A stretch of 13,336 bases of DNA from an uncultured Collinsella sp. (GTDB lineage: Bacteria > Actinomycetota > Coriobacteriia > Coriobacteriales > Coriobacteriaceae): positions 1 to 13,336 of the forward strand of contig CAJMHR010000046.1 of the NCBI GenBank assembly GCA_905213265.1. The letters run 5' to 3'. Below the pieces are notes generated by a model. It ran no database searches. It was not told the origin of the DNA and was given only the letters and a program-made list of their open reading frames with translations. Below are positions 1 to 7,375 of the stretch, piece after piece. The translations under genes and the position numbers were made by a program. Position 1 is the first letter of the stretch; every line of letters begins with the position of its first letter.

Positions 1-13
1 GCCTGGCGGCGCT

Positions 14-33
14 CCCCTGCGCCCTGCGCGGGG
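14..33. repeat. GC-rich hairpin upstream of mobC
   Basis: CCCC-t-GCGC (14-22) pairs with GCGC-GGGG (26-33) across a 3-nt loop, with one bulged T. There is no T tract, so it is unlikely to be an intrinsic terminator. If the molecule is circular it continues the palindrome-rich stretch 12980-13336 and could belong to a transfer origin. Role not established. Confidence 0.4.
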
Positions 34-99
34 ACGGCGAGCCGCGCCCGTTGGCGCTCCCGCCGGCCCCTTGCCGAAGTCCACGGAAGGAGACCCACT

Positions 100-441
100 G
101 TGGCCAAAGAAAAGAAAGAGACCCAGATCCACCTTCGGATCAGCGAGCGAGACGCCGCGCTCATGCGCGAGCGCGCCCAGGCGGCCGGCCTCGGGCTGTC
201 GGCCTATGTCCGCCGGTGCGCGCTTTCCGGCGGCGCACCGGCACCGGCCGCGGACGCCCGCGAGCTCCGCCCGATATACACGGAGCTCCGGCGTTGCGGC
301 AACAACATCAACCAGATCGCCCGCGCCTTCAACACCTACGGCATCGGCGGCGCGCCGGCGGCTGACGTGGCCCGGGCCGTGGCGGAGCTCGAGCATGCTG
401 CCGAGGCGGTCGCCGCTGCGCTCGAGGCCGCAAGGCCGTGA
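100..441 (+). CDS. mobC: MobC-like relaxosome accessory protein
   Basis: This is a 113-aa protein starting at GTG 100, set by a strong ribosome binding site (GGAAGGAG, 85-92) seven bases upstream. Residues 8-40 look like a ribbon-helix-helix: a short strand (TQIHLRIS) followed by two helices. Residues 66-77 (CGNNINQIARAFN region) match the NN(I/L)NQIA signature of the bacterial mobilization protein MobC family, and the C-terminus is an alanine-rich helix. Proteins of this family bind near oriT and help open the nick region for the relaxase. Its place at the head of a block with a coupling ATPase and a relaxase fits that job. The length is normal for the family. Whether it also represses its own operon cannot be seen from the sequence. 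Confidence 0.85.
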   Translation: MAKEKKETQIHLRISERDAALMRERAQAAGLGLSAYVRRCALSGGAPAPAADARELRPIYTELRRCGNNINQIARAFNTYGIGGAPAADVARAVAELEHAAEAVAAALEAARP

Positions 442-455
442 CTTGTGGACGTGAA

Positions 456-499
456 GGGTTGGTGTAGGGGTGTAATAGGGGTAGAACCGGGGTAGAATG
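456..499 (+). promoter_or_regulatory. Four 11-bp G-rich direct repeats, putative operator/promoter
   Basis: Four consecutive 11-bp units begin at 456, 467, 478 and 489: GGGTTGGTGTA, GGGGTGTAATA, GGGGTAGAACC and GGGGTAGAATG. The last two share nine identical bases. TAGAAT (493-498) could serve as a -10 box for the gene starting at 534, in which case the repeats overlap the promoter. Exact 11-bp phasing is typical of sites bound by ribbon-helix-helix repressors. Two candidates lie next door: the MobC-like protein and the product of 534-1238. Operator function is inference. Confidence 0.55.
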
Positions 500-533
500 T
501 AATCAAGCACAAATGCCGTTGATTGGAGCACCG

Positions 534-1238
534 ATGCCCACCCTCAAGCCAAAGCGTACCTTCGTCTATTCATCGGATAACACACGCCGGGCCCTCGAGG
601 CCGCCCTCGCCGACCGCTGCGAGGTCAACCGGACCAACATGTCGCAGGAGATCGAGGGCATCCTCATCGACGCCCTCGTGCCGCATGACGGCGGGCTTGC
701 CGAGATGGCGATGACTCGCATCTACTATGGACAGACGGGTGTCCGCGACGAGGTCTCGACGGCCTTCTGCGACGCAGCCGCCGTCTACGACTGGGATACT
801 GGCGTGTCCGACCTCAGGCCGCTCGTCGAGCTCGCCGCGCGTCAGTCGCTCGGGTCACTGATCGACGCGTCTAAGGAGGAGGACGACGGCTCACGGCCCG
901 TCTACCACCTGGCAACGTGCTGGGCGTCCGTATGCAGCCGATTGCATCATGTATGCGAGAACGACCCGGGCAGTCGCGAGGCTCTGTCTGCCGCCGTCGA
1001 CGAGGGGGTCGCCCGTGACCTGTCCCGCGCCCTCGATGCCGGAAACAAGGGTATCGAGGCCAGGGCATTCTTCGACATCGTCCTGCGCAACTGGGCCGTG
1101 CTCGGCGGGTTCACGTACACCTATCGTGCCCTCATGGACGTCGTCACCATCGCCGACGAGTGGCCCGAGACCGCCCGCTCGCGTGAGGACCTCAAGGCGT
1201 GCCTCCGCTCCGTCGCCGCCGCGCGTGGGGGCGAATAG
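534..1238 (+). CDS. Unknown protein with possible RHH N-terminus, mobilization block
   Basis: A 234-aa protein I do not recognise. An in-frame ATG at 513 exists, but ATG 534 is preferred because GGAG (525-528) lies five bases before it and nothing similar precedes 513. Residues 9-49 could fold as a ribbon-helix-helix: strand RTFVYSSD, helix NTRRALEAALADR, then a second helix beginning NMSQEIEGILIDAL. The remaining ~185 residues are acidic and mostly helical, with no catalytic motif, signal peptide or membrane segment that I can see. It ends two bases before the coupling-protein start, so the two are probably co-transcribed. The 11-bp repeats just upstream would suit autoregulation. A relaxosome accessory or operon regulator role is inference. 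Confidence 0.7.
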   Translation: MPTLKPKRTFVYSSDNTRRALEAALADRCEVNRTNMSQEIEGILIDALVPHDGGLAEMAMTRIYYGQTGVRDEVSTAFCDAAAVYDWDTGVSDLRPLVELAARQSLGSLIDASKEEDDGSRPVYHLATCWASVCSRLHHVCENDPGSREALSAAVDEGVARDLSRALDAGNKGIEARAFFDIVLRNWAVLGGFTYTYRALMDVVTIADEWPETARSREDLKACLRSVAAARGGE

Positions 1239-1240
1239 CC

Positions 1241-3199
1241 GTGGGTCGATACCGCAGTTCCGTGGTCCTCGCCGCCGTCTTCGCCGTCATCTTCGATGTA
1301 GCTTGCTACCCCATCGTGGCCCCCGTGATTGCGTGTGCGCTCGCGGGGGCCGTTTTCGACTGGCCGAGTTGGATTGACGGTATCGGGCCCGACCTCTGGT
1401 TGGCGTTCTGGGCATCAGGGGCCTGGATCCCGCACCTCCCGCCCATGCTCGCTGCGTTTGCGCTCCTGTTCCTGGTGCTTTTCGGCTATGCGGTGGCCAA
1501 GGACGCCGAGAGAGCACGCGAGGTCGAGGGGGGCATCTACGGCGACTCTCGCGTCGTCCGCGGCGCGGCGGAACTGGGCCGCCGAAACGATTTCTGGGAC
1601 GGCAACGGGACGCCTAGTGGAGCGGGTCTGGTACTCGGTGCCACCGGTGATGGGTACTGGTTCGACTCCTCTGTCCCACATGCAATGACCTGCGGAAAGA
1701 CGGGCTCAGGCAAGACGCAGCTACAGAATCTAGAGACCATGCACCTGCTCATGGCCGCCGGCTGGAATATCGTCTCGACCGGAAAACCGGAGGTCCTGGA
1801 GCTCACCGCCGATAAGGCCCGCGAGATGGGCTATGAGGTCGTCGTGCTCGATTTGACCGGTTATCCCGGTGCAAGCCGATACAATCCCATCGGGCTCGTC
1901 GTCGATGCCGTCGAGGCGGGGGATACCGATGCCGCCGTGAGGACGGCCCGACAAGTCGCCGTCGACCTCATCCCTCTCGGCGGCGAGAAGAACACCTACT
2001 TCCCCAAAGCTGCGCGAAACATGCTCGTCGCCTGCATCCTTGTCGTCTGCACGGCCGATATTCCCCGCAGGCAGAAGAATCTCGCCAGCGTCGCCGCGCT
2101 CGTCGAGCGCGGGACCGCCGGCGAGGACCCGAAGGACCCGTCGGCCCCTCTCAAGGACTACATCCGCGGCCTCGGACCGACGCACCCGGCATTCTCGCCG
2201 GCATCCGACCTCCTCGGGGACGGCGGCGCGACGACCGCTGGCAAGAACGTCGTCTCCACGCTCAAGGAGGCCCTGGGCATCTTCTCGGACGGCGCTCTTC
2301 GCGCGATTACGTCCGAGAGCACCGTCTCCATCCGAGATCTCATCGAGAAAAAGACGGTTCTGTACATTGAGATGCTCGACGAGGGCGATCCGTACAGCGT
2401 CGTCTACACCTGCTTCCTTAACCAGTGGTGGCAGGTGGCGCAGCGGGTGTGCAAGGAGGGCGGCGGTCGCGTTCCGCATGAGACGGCGCTCGTGCTCGAC
2501 GAGATCGGCAATCTGAATGTCAGGGTGGCATGCCTGCCCGCAATCGCCACGCTCGGGAGAAGCATGCGTCTGCACGAATATCTGTTCGTGCAAAATCTGA
2601 AACAGCTGAATGCCTATAACGAGCCCGGCGACGGCGGGGCCGGGCGAGACAAGTTGGTCGGCTCCATCGGTACCAAGGTCGCCCTGTCCCTTTCCGAGCC
2701 GGAAGACTTCAAGTTCTTCACGGCGCTCGCGGGAAAGCGGACAGTGCGCTCCATGGGAACATCGAGTCAGAATGGCTCTGGTCGATCGTCGTCCGGCACG
2801 AGCTACAGTGAGACCTCCGTTCCCCTGATAAACGAATGGGAGTGGCAGCAGCGCATCCCCATTCGAGACGGCCTCATCGCGATAAAAGGCGGCGAGAACT
2901 CGAAACCGGGCCGCGAGGGCGTGTTCGAGTTCCCTCTCGACTACGCCAGCCGCACCCCGGCGGGAGCCTTCTTCGGGCTCGGCGACGAGGAGGCGGAGCG
3001 CCGGAAACGCTCTGCCTACTACGCCCGCGCCAAGGCCTCCGCGCAGGACGAAGCGTATGAGGTACCGGAACCGTGGTGCCCCGAGTTCAACGCCGGTGAT
3101 AAGACGGACGATGATGACGAGATCGCGCCCGACGACGTGTTCAGGGCCGACGAGGAAAACGCGACGTTCGAGGACGAGTGGGCCGCGTGGGACGAGTGA
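1241..3199 (+). CDS. VirD4/TraG-type coupling ATPase (T4CP)
   Basis: A 652-aa type IV coupling protein. It starts at GTG 1241, two bases after the previous stop; GGGGG at 1227-1231 is the likely binding site, and translation is probably coupled to the upstream gene. Two hydrophobic segments (about residues 6-36 and 66-86) anchor it in the membrane. They are followed by a cytoplasmic ATPase with Walker A GKTGSGKT (152-159) and Walker B LVLDEIGNL (about 417-425). The C-terminal tail is strongly acidic (DDDDEIAPDD region). The family pumps the relaxase-DNA complex to a type IV secretion channel, and the length is normal. No other mating-pore gene is present in the window, so a channel would have to come from elsewhere. 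A long antisense reading frame here is a GC-skew shadow. Confidence 0.92.
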   Translation: MGRYRSSVVLAAVFAVIFDVACYPIVAPVIACALAGAVFDWPSWIDGIGPDLWLAFWASGAWIPHLPPMLAAFALLFLVLFGYAVAKDAERAREVEGGIYGDSRVVRGAAELGRRNDFWDGNGTPSGAGLVLGATGDGYWFDSSVPHAMTCGKTGSGKTQLQNLETMHLLMAAGWNIVSTGKPEVLELTADKAREMGYEVVVLDLTGYPGASRYNPIGLVVDAVEAGDTDAAVRTARQVAVDLIPLGGEKNTYFPKAARNMLVACILVVCTADIPRRQKNLASVAALVERGTAGEDPKDPSAPLKDYIRGLGPTHPAFSPASDLLGDGGATTAGKNVVSTLKEALGIFSDGALRAITSESTVSIRDLIEKKTVLYIEMLDEGDPYSVVYTCFLNQWWQVAQRVCKEGGGRVPHETALVLDEIGNLNVRVACLPAIATLGRSMRLHEYLFVQNLKQLNAYNEPGDGGAGRDKLVGSIGTKVALSLSEPEDFKFFTALAGKRTVRSMGTSSQNGSGRSSSGTSYSETSVPLINEWEWQQRIPIRDGLIAIKGGENSKPGREGVFEFPLDYASRTPAGAFFGLGDEEAERRKRSAYYARAKASAQDEAYEVPEPWCPEFNAGDKTDDDDEIAPDDVFRADEENATFEDEWAAWDE

Positions 3200-3212
3200 G
3201 GGGGCGGTAAAC

Positions 3213-4181
3213 ATGACGGCTATCAAACAGGTCTCGGTGACCAGCGCACAGCATATGAAGAGCCTTGCCGGCTATCTCGACAGGTCGAGCGAGAAGCATG
3301 ACGCGCTCGACCTCGACTCCCAGAACCTCAACGACCCGGAGAACTGGGCTCGCGAGATGGACCGCACCCGCGATGCCTATGGGCACAACGAGCCCGGCCG
3401 CAAGGGTTCGAAATGCACGTACTGCTATCACCAGATCATCGGGTTCAACCCTGACGAGTGCGACGTGAACGGCGGCAAGCTGACGAGGGCCGGGTGCATG
3501 GGGTTCGCCCGCGAGTGGGTCGAGCGCTACTACCCCAACCAAGAGGCCGTCTGGGCGCTCCACCTCGAACATTCGAAGGACGGTACGGACCGCTATGCCG
3601 TCCATATCGCAATCAACAGGACCGATCTCGAGACCGGCCGCAGGCTCGACGAAGGCCGCGCAAGCCGCCAGAAGGTGCTCCATGCGTCGAGGATGCGCGA
3701 GATGGACGAGAGATGGGGCCTCTCGCAGCTCGAGCGCGGCCAGAGGAATAGCAGGTCCCACGCTCGCCAGGAGTCCCCCGGCGAGCGGAGGGCCCGCGAG
3801 GCCGGCCGCGCGTCGTCGCCGCGGTTCGAGACGGATCTGGACCATGTTCGTCGCGTCGTGCGCGAGAGCGTCCGCGAGGTCGCCGCCTCGGGAGCGCCCA
3901 ACAAGATGCGTGCGCTCAACGAGGTGCTCGAGAAGAGGGGGGTTCACATGCGAATGAGCCGAGACACACAGACGAAAGCCAGGGACGTGGTCTTCGAGTA
4001 CCGCCCGACCTACGACCGCAGAGACGGGCGCGGCAACCGCATAAGGGTCTCCGCAATCCGCGGGCATCGCCTCGGGCGCGGGTTCAGTATCGCCGGCATC
4101 CAACATGCCCTGGGCGTCGGTATGGCTATGTACCGCATGGTCGAGAAGTCCATGGACGACGGGAATGGAAACGACATGTAG
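3213..4181 (+). CDS. Relaxase / mobilization nuclease (divergent)
   Basis: A 322-aa protein starting at ATG 3213, preceded by an AGGGGG binding site at 3199-3204; longer in-frame upstream sequence overlaps the coupling-protein gene and is not needed. Residues 113-135 carry a histidine-rich motif with H117, H120, H131 and N135 (ALHLEH...VHIAIN), resembling the metal-binding motif III of MobP/VirD2-type relaxases. Tyr21 in the N-terminal SLAGYLDR segment is a candidate nicking tyrosine. C68, C71 and H73 form an unusual CxxCxH cluster just before the QIIGF strand. The C-terminal half is arginine-rich and probably binds DNA. The role is to nick oriT and pilot the strand. Position downstream of mobC and the coupling ATPase supports the call; the exact MOB family is uncertain. 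Confidence 0.82.
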   Translation: MTAIKQVSVTSAQHMKSLAGYLDRSSEKHDALDLDSQNLNDPENWAREMDRTRDAYGHNEPGRKGSKCTYCYHQIIGFNPDECDVNGGKLTRAGCMGFAREWVERYYPNQEAVWALHLEHSKDGTDRYAVHIAINRTDLETGRRLDEGRASRQKVLHASRMREMDERWGLSQLERGQRNSRSHARQESPGERRAREAGRASSPRFETDLDHVRRVVRESVREVAASGAPNKMRALNEVLEKRGVHMRMSRDTQTKARDVVFEYRPTYDRRDGRGNRIRVSAIRGHRLGRGFSIAGIQHALGVGMAMYRMVEKSMDDGNGNDM

Positions 4182-4212
4182 AACCCCTAGGGCCCCTGAC
4201 GAAGAGGTACCG

Positions 4213-4265
4213 TCGGGCGTATATAGAACTTATATACAATGTATATAAGTTCTATATACGCCCGA
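4213..4265. promoter_or_regulatory. Array 1: four 11-bp-phased TATATA octamers forming a 25-bp palindrome, upstream of rep
   Basis: Octamers TATATAGA, TATATACA, TATATAAG and TATATACG begin at 4220, 4231, 4242 and 4253, exactly 11 bp apart. Together with flanking CGGGCG/CGCCCG they make a perfect inverted repeat: arms 4213-4237 and 4241-4265 with a 3-bp centre. TTTT follows at 4266-4269, so the transcript from the relaxase gene could also terminate here. The same octamer layout recurs before parA and before the methyltransferase gene, which argues for a protein-binding site. Candidate ligand: the RHH protein encoded at 7124-7375 (inference). Confidence 0.75.
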
Positions 4266-4384
4266 TTTTGGTCGCATAGTGTAAAATAACTTTACCCTTA
4301 ACATACGTCCTGTAATGGCGTAGCCATGCCCCTCGGGGTCGTCCCTTGAAGTTCCGTCTGATCGTTCTCTGAAGGAGCGTTTTT
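4266..4384 (+). other. rep leader with short hairpins
   Basis: This stretch separates array 1 from rep. It is AT-rich up to about 4310 (TAAAAT at 4282-4287 is a possible -10 box, without a convincing -35). It then holds two small hairpins: ATGGC-gta-GCCAT (4315-4327) and CCCC-tc-GGGG (4329-4338). GAAGGAG (4371-4377) is the rep ribosome binding site. The hairpins could fold in the leader mRNA or belong to a counter-transcript control RNA; no antisense promoter is clear. Confidence 0.35.
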
Positions 4385-6466
4385 ATGCCAGTTTCGCGGC
4401 ACAAGGCCCAAAGCAAACACGACGGTTACTGGTACGAGGACGAGCGCCACAAGAACCAGCAGCGCAACGAAATGCTGTTCAACACTCCGGGGTGGTACTG
4501 GTGTGATGCCGACTCGTTCTACCGCTCGCTCTTTCCGGAGGGCAGCTTGCAGAAGAGGGGCGATGACTCCGACGGCAAGCCCAACCTCATCGTCCTTGAA
4601 GACACGGGTAAGGAGATTGATCAGGGCACCGATGCGAAGGGCAACAAGCTCGTCAAACGCGTCATGCACCGCTACACGGTCCACGACGATCTCGACGAGC
4701 TTGAGCACCTGAGAGACGTGTCCATCTCACAGAACACCTTCATGTTCCTTGCTCCCGTCAGCTACTACGGCAAGAGTCGCAACAGCAGGAACGCTCGTTT
4801 CCTGCACGCAATCATGATTGACCTCGATTACGTCGGGACTAGGCAGCTGGCGAACCTGCTGCGCCAGATGGAGCGCGGCGTCATCCCCTATGCCAACTAT
4901 CTCATAAGCTCAGGAACCGGGCTTCACGTCGTATATAAACTCGATCGTCCCGTGCCGCTCATGACCCGCTATGTCGCTGGGCTACAGGTCTTGAAACGCG
5001 AACTGACCGATAGAGTCTGGAACGCCAACACGAGCGACAGCGACCCTGACAAGAAGCAAAGCCAAGGCATATTCCAGGGGTTCCGCATGGTCGGCACCGC
5101 GACTAAACTCAACGGCGACATTGGTAACCCCAAGTACAAGCAGCCCTACGCCGTCGAGTGTTTCTCGCACGACGAGACGCCGCCTGCCACCATTCCCTAT
5201 CTGCTTTCCTTTATCCCGAAGCTGAGGGACAAGGAGGATATGGAGGGCCTCGACGCACTCAGCGCCCTCACGAAGGAGGTTCGCAAGACGACCCCGATAG
5301 CCGAGGCTAAGGAGAAGTGGCCGGAGTGGTACGAGAAGCATGTCGTCAACGATGAGCCTCTGGGCGGGTGGCTATATGGCCGTGCGGCCTACGACCGCGT
5401 ACTGAGCGTCATCAGGGAACATGTTTCAGTGAGCCATCGCTACTGGTGCATCTTCTACCTGGCCGTCATGGCGAACAAGTGCGGCGTACCCCAAGACGAG
5501 CTCGAGGACGACGCCTACGGCCTGCTTGAGCGATTCGATGCCCTGTCGGTCGAACCTGACAACAGGTTCACCGCCAACGACGTCGCGGCGGCCCTTGAGG
5601 CCTACGAGGGCGGTTTGGCATCGGGAAGGGCAAGGCGGTATACCCAAGATTTCTGCGAGCGCAAGGCAGCGGTCGAGTACGGTGAGAAGATGGGGCATGG
5701 GAGTAACCCGCCGGAGAAACGGCTCCCGAAAGACCTGTCGCTCAAGAAGGCCAGGTACGAACGCGACCTCAAGCAGGAGATGAAGGGCACCACATGGTGG
5801 AACAAGGACGGTGCTCCGAAGAAAGCCATGCAGGTGTGGCAATCGGCGACCGAGAACCCCGGTCTGAGCGTCGCCGCCTTGGCCCGCAGGGCCGGGGTTT
5901 CAAGGCCGACGGTCTACAAGTGGCTCAAGCCCGGCTGGGAGTCCAAATATGCCGCAGCGCTGCGCCAAGCTGAGACTGACCGTCTTGAGCCCCAGCCGAT
6001 TCGACGCAGGGTCATCGAGGAGCAGGCCGAGCAATTTAAGAAGCGGTACGCCGACGACAGGGACGGGTTCGAGAGAATGGTCGTCCGCCACGTCGCATCG
6101 CACCCGTGGGAGCCGTTTGACCAGACGGCGGCGTTTTTCGGTCTGCCCGGCGCCGCCGCCATCGAGCGGATCATTGTCGACAACAAGGCCGAGCTTGACA
6201 GAGCAAAACTCGGTCTTGAGGAGCGTCGGCACGCATGGGACTCCGAGACCGACGACTACTTCGATGCCATGACCGCCGCGCGTATCACGGGCAGGTTCGA
6301 CGAGTTTATGACTGCGCGCCAGAGGGGTGTTCAGGCGTCAATCGACTGGTCGAGGAACGAGCTGCCTGACATTTTCTCCCGGTTGCGGGAGATTCGATCC
6401 GAGGGACGCCAGCCGACCGCCGAGGACCTTGTGGTATTGAAGGAAATGTATATAGATTCTATATAG
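4385..6466 (+). CDS. Plasmid replication protein, AEP-primase-like core with C-terminal HTH
   Basis: A 693-aa protein starting at ATG 4385 with GAAGGAG seven bases upstream. The core resembles the archaeo-eukaryotic primase / Prim-Pol fold: an acidic pair in MIDLD (D146, D148), an SSGTGLH motif (175-181) with the conserved histidine, and GFRMVGT (232-238) with the third-motif arginine. Residues 493-514 (GLSVAALARRAG then VSRPTVYKWL) form a clear helix-turn-helix. The C-terminal 150 residues are charged and helical. No helicase Walker motif is visible. Related multidomain proteins initiate or prime plasmid replication. The adjacent array and the following parA support a Rep role; an alternative is a primase acting on transferred single strands. 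The last codons lie inside array 2. Confidence 0.78.
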   Translation: MPVSRHKAQSKHDGYWYEDERHKNQQRNEMLFNTPGWYWCDADSFYRSLFPEGSLQKRGDDSDGKPNLIVLEDTGKEIDQGTDAKGNKLVKRVMHRYTVHDDLDELEHLRDVSISQNTFMFLAPVSYYGKSRNSRNARFLHAIMIDLDYVGTRQLANLLRQMERGVIPYANYLISSGTGLHVVYKLDRPVPLMTRYVAGLQVLKRELTDRVWNANTSDSDPDKKQSQGIFQGFRMVGTATKLNGDIGNPKYKQPYAVECFSHDETPPATIPYLLSFIPKLRDKEDMEGLDALSALTKEVRKTTPIAEAKEKWPEWYEKHVVNDEPLGGWLYGRAAYDRVLSVIREHVSVSHRYWCIFYLAVMANKCGVPQDELEDDAYGLLERFDALSVEPDNRFTANDVAAALEAYEGGLASGRARRYTQDFCERKAAVEYGEKMGHGSNPPEKRLPKDLSLKKARYERDLKQEMKGTTWWNKDGAPKKAMQVWQSATENPGLSVAALARRAGVSRPTVYKWLKPGWESKYAAALRQAETDRLEPQPIRRRVIEEQAEQFKKRYADDRDGFERMVVRHVASHPWEPFDQTAAFFGLPGAAAIERIIVDNKAELDRAKLGLEERRHAWDSETDDYFDAMTAARITGRFDEFMTARQRGVQASIDWSRNELPDIFSRLREIRSEGRQPTAEDLVVLKEMYIDSI

Positions 6467-6489
6467 AGTGTATATACTATCTATATAGA
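6449..6489. promoter_or_regulatory. Array 2: four 11-bp-phased TATATA octamers upstream of parA
   Basis: TATATAGA, TATATAGA, TATATACT and TATATAGA begin at 6449, 6460, 6471 and 6482, each separated by 3 bp (ttc, gtg, atc). The array overlaps the 3' end of rep: its stop codon TAG (6464-6466) lies inside the second octamer. It ends 18 bp before the parA start and probably covers that promoter. It could serve both as operator and as centromere (parS) for the ParA/RHH pair, as in type Ib partition systems. Binding is inference. Confidence 0.78.
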
Positions 6490-6507
6490 CAAACCGAAGG
6501 GGAACCG

Positions 6508-7134
6508 ATGATCATCTCGACAATCAACCTGAAGGGCGGCGTCGGCAAGACGACCACGGCCATAGCTCTTGCCACCGCCGCCGTCCGCGACGGCAAGGAC
6601 GTCGAACTGTACGACTGCGACCCGCAGTCGAGCGCGAGCCTCTGGGCTATGATGGCCGAGGAGGCCGGGGACCCACTGCCCTTCCCCGTTACGCCCGCCA
6701 ACGTCGCGACCGTCCGCATGTCTGGACGCAGGCTCAAGGGGGCCGAGGACAAGTGGCTCTTCATCGACTGCCCGCCGAACGGCCGCGTCATGGATGAGGC
6801 TGCGGACTGCTCCGACCTCATCGTCGTCCCGACCACGACCGGACCAGCCGACATGGTGAAGACGTTCGAGACGACGGACACCCTCGGCGCGAGGGGCTTC
6901 CTGTTCGCAATCCTGCTCACCCGCGTGCTCCCCGGCACCCTCAGCCTCAAGCAGTCCCTCGGTGAGCTTGCGGACCGCGACACCAGCTACTTTGACTATC
7001 AGATTCCTAGCCGCGAGGGCTTGAAGAACTTCTTCGGTAATTCCTTCGGCGACGACCTGTACGGATACGAGAAGGTCTACGAGCAGATTAAGCAGAGCAT
7101 CAAGGAAGACAAGGAGGCCTACGGTGCCAACTAA
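6508..7134 (+). CDS. parA: ParA-family partition ATPase (short, type Ib-like)
   Basis: A 208-aa ATPase starting at ATG 6508, preceded by AAGGGGA (6497-6503). The deviant Walker A KGGVGKTT (9-16) begins with the signature lysine. YDCDPQ (35-40) is the A' motif and FIDCPP (85-90) the Walker B region. There is no N-terminal DNA-binding domain, which fits short ParA proteins of type Ib systems that leave promoter control to their small partner. ATP-dependent gradients of such proteins on the nucleoid position plasmid copies before division. The gene overlaps the next by 11 bp, so the two products are probably made in a fixed ratio. The array of TATATA octamers immediately upstream is a likely operator and/or centromere. 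Confidence 0.92.
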   Translation: MIISTINLKGGVGKTTTAIALATAAVRDGKDVELYDCDPQSSASLWAMMAEEAGDPLPFPVTPANVATVRMSGRRLKGAEDKWLFIDCPPNGRVMDEAADCSDLIVVPTTTGPADMVKTFETTDTLGARGFLFAILLTRVLPGTLSLKQSLGELADRDTSYFDYQIPSREGLKNFFGNSFGDDLYGYEKVYEQIKQSIKEDKEAYGAN

Positions 7135-7375
7135 GAGACCGCAGCGCCGCACCGCCCCCGCCGCGGAGACGGCCAGCATGACCCTCATGGGCAATCAGGA
7201 CCTTCAGCACAAGGGCGACTCGACCAGCTCGCGCAAGAAGGGCAAGTGCATCACCTTCTGGGTCACCGATGAGCAGAAGGCCGAAATCTCGGCCTACGCC
7301 GCCGAGCACAACACAACTGTCTCACGCCTCATCGTTGAGGGGCTGGAAATGCGCATGAACCGGGATAGTATATAG
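7124..7375 (+). CDS. Ribbon-helix-helix partition/regulatory protein (ParB-site partner of ParA)
   Basis: An 83-aa protein starting at GTG 7124, with a strong AAGGAGG (7111-7117) inside the end of parA. Residues 1-40 are a flexible, basic tail (KRPQRR near the start). Residues 41-77 are a ribbon-helix-helix: strand KCITFWV, helix DEQKAEISAYAAEH, then helix TTVSRLIVEGLEMR. Size, layout and position match centromere-binding partners of short ParA proteins (ParG/omega type), whose tails stimulate ATPase activity through an arginine. Such proteins bind short phased repeats as dimers, and three such arrays surround this gene. The reading frame ends inside array 3 (TAG 7373-7375). The family call is firm; its binding to these arrays is inference. 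Confidence 0.82.
   Translation: MPTKRPQRRTAPAAETASMTLMGNQDLQHKGDSTSSRKKGKCITFWVTDEQKAEISAYAAEHNTTVSRLIVEGLEMRMNRDSI

Noticed and set aside
513..533. Upstream ATG 513 as start of the unknown mobilization-block gene
   Set aside because: No ribosome binding site precedes it, whereas GGAG is well placed before ATG 534.
1730..3226. 498-codon open frame on the minus strand
   Set aside because: It lies wholly antisense to the coupling ATPase, whose Walker motifs are intact; its translation is low-complexity R/G/V-rich with no motif, as expected from codon bias in GC-rich DNA.
3141..4106. 321-codon open frame on the minus strand
   Set aside because: Antisense to the relaxase gene; its product is A/V/P/L-rich with no recognisable domain, and no ribosome binding site decides a start.
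4188..4195. CCCTAGGG palindrome after the relaxase stop
   Set aside because: Only 8 bp, without T tract or repeated partner; likely chance.
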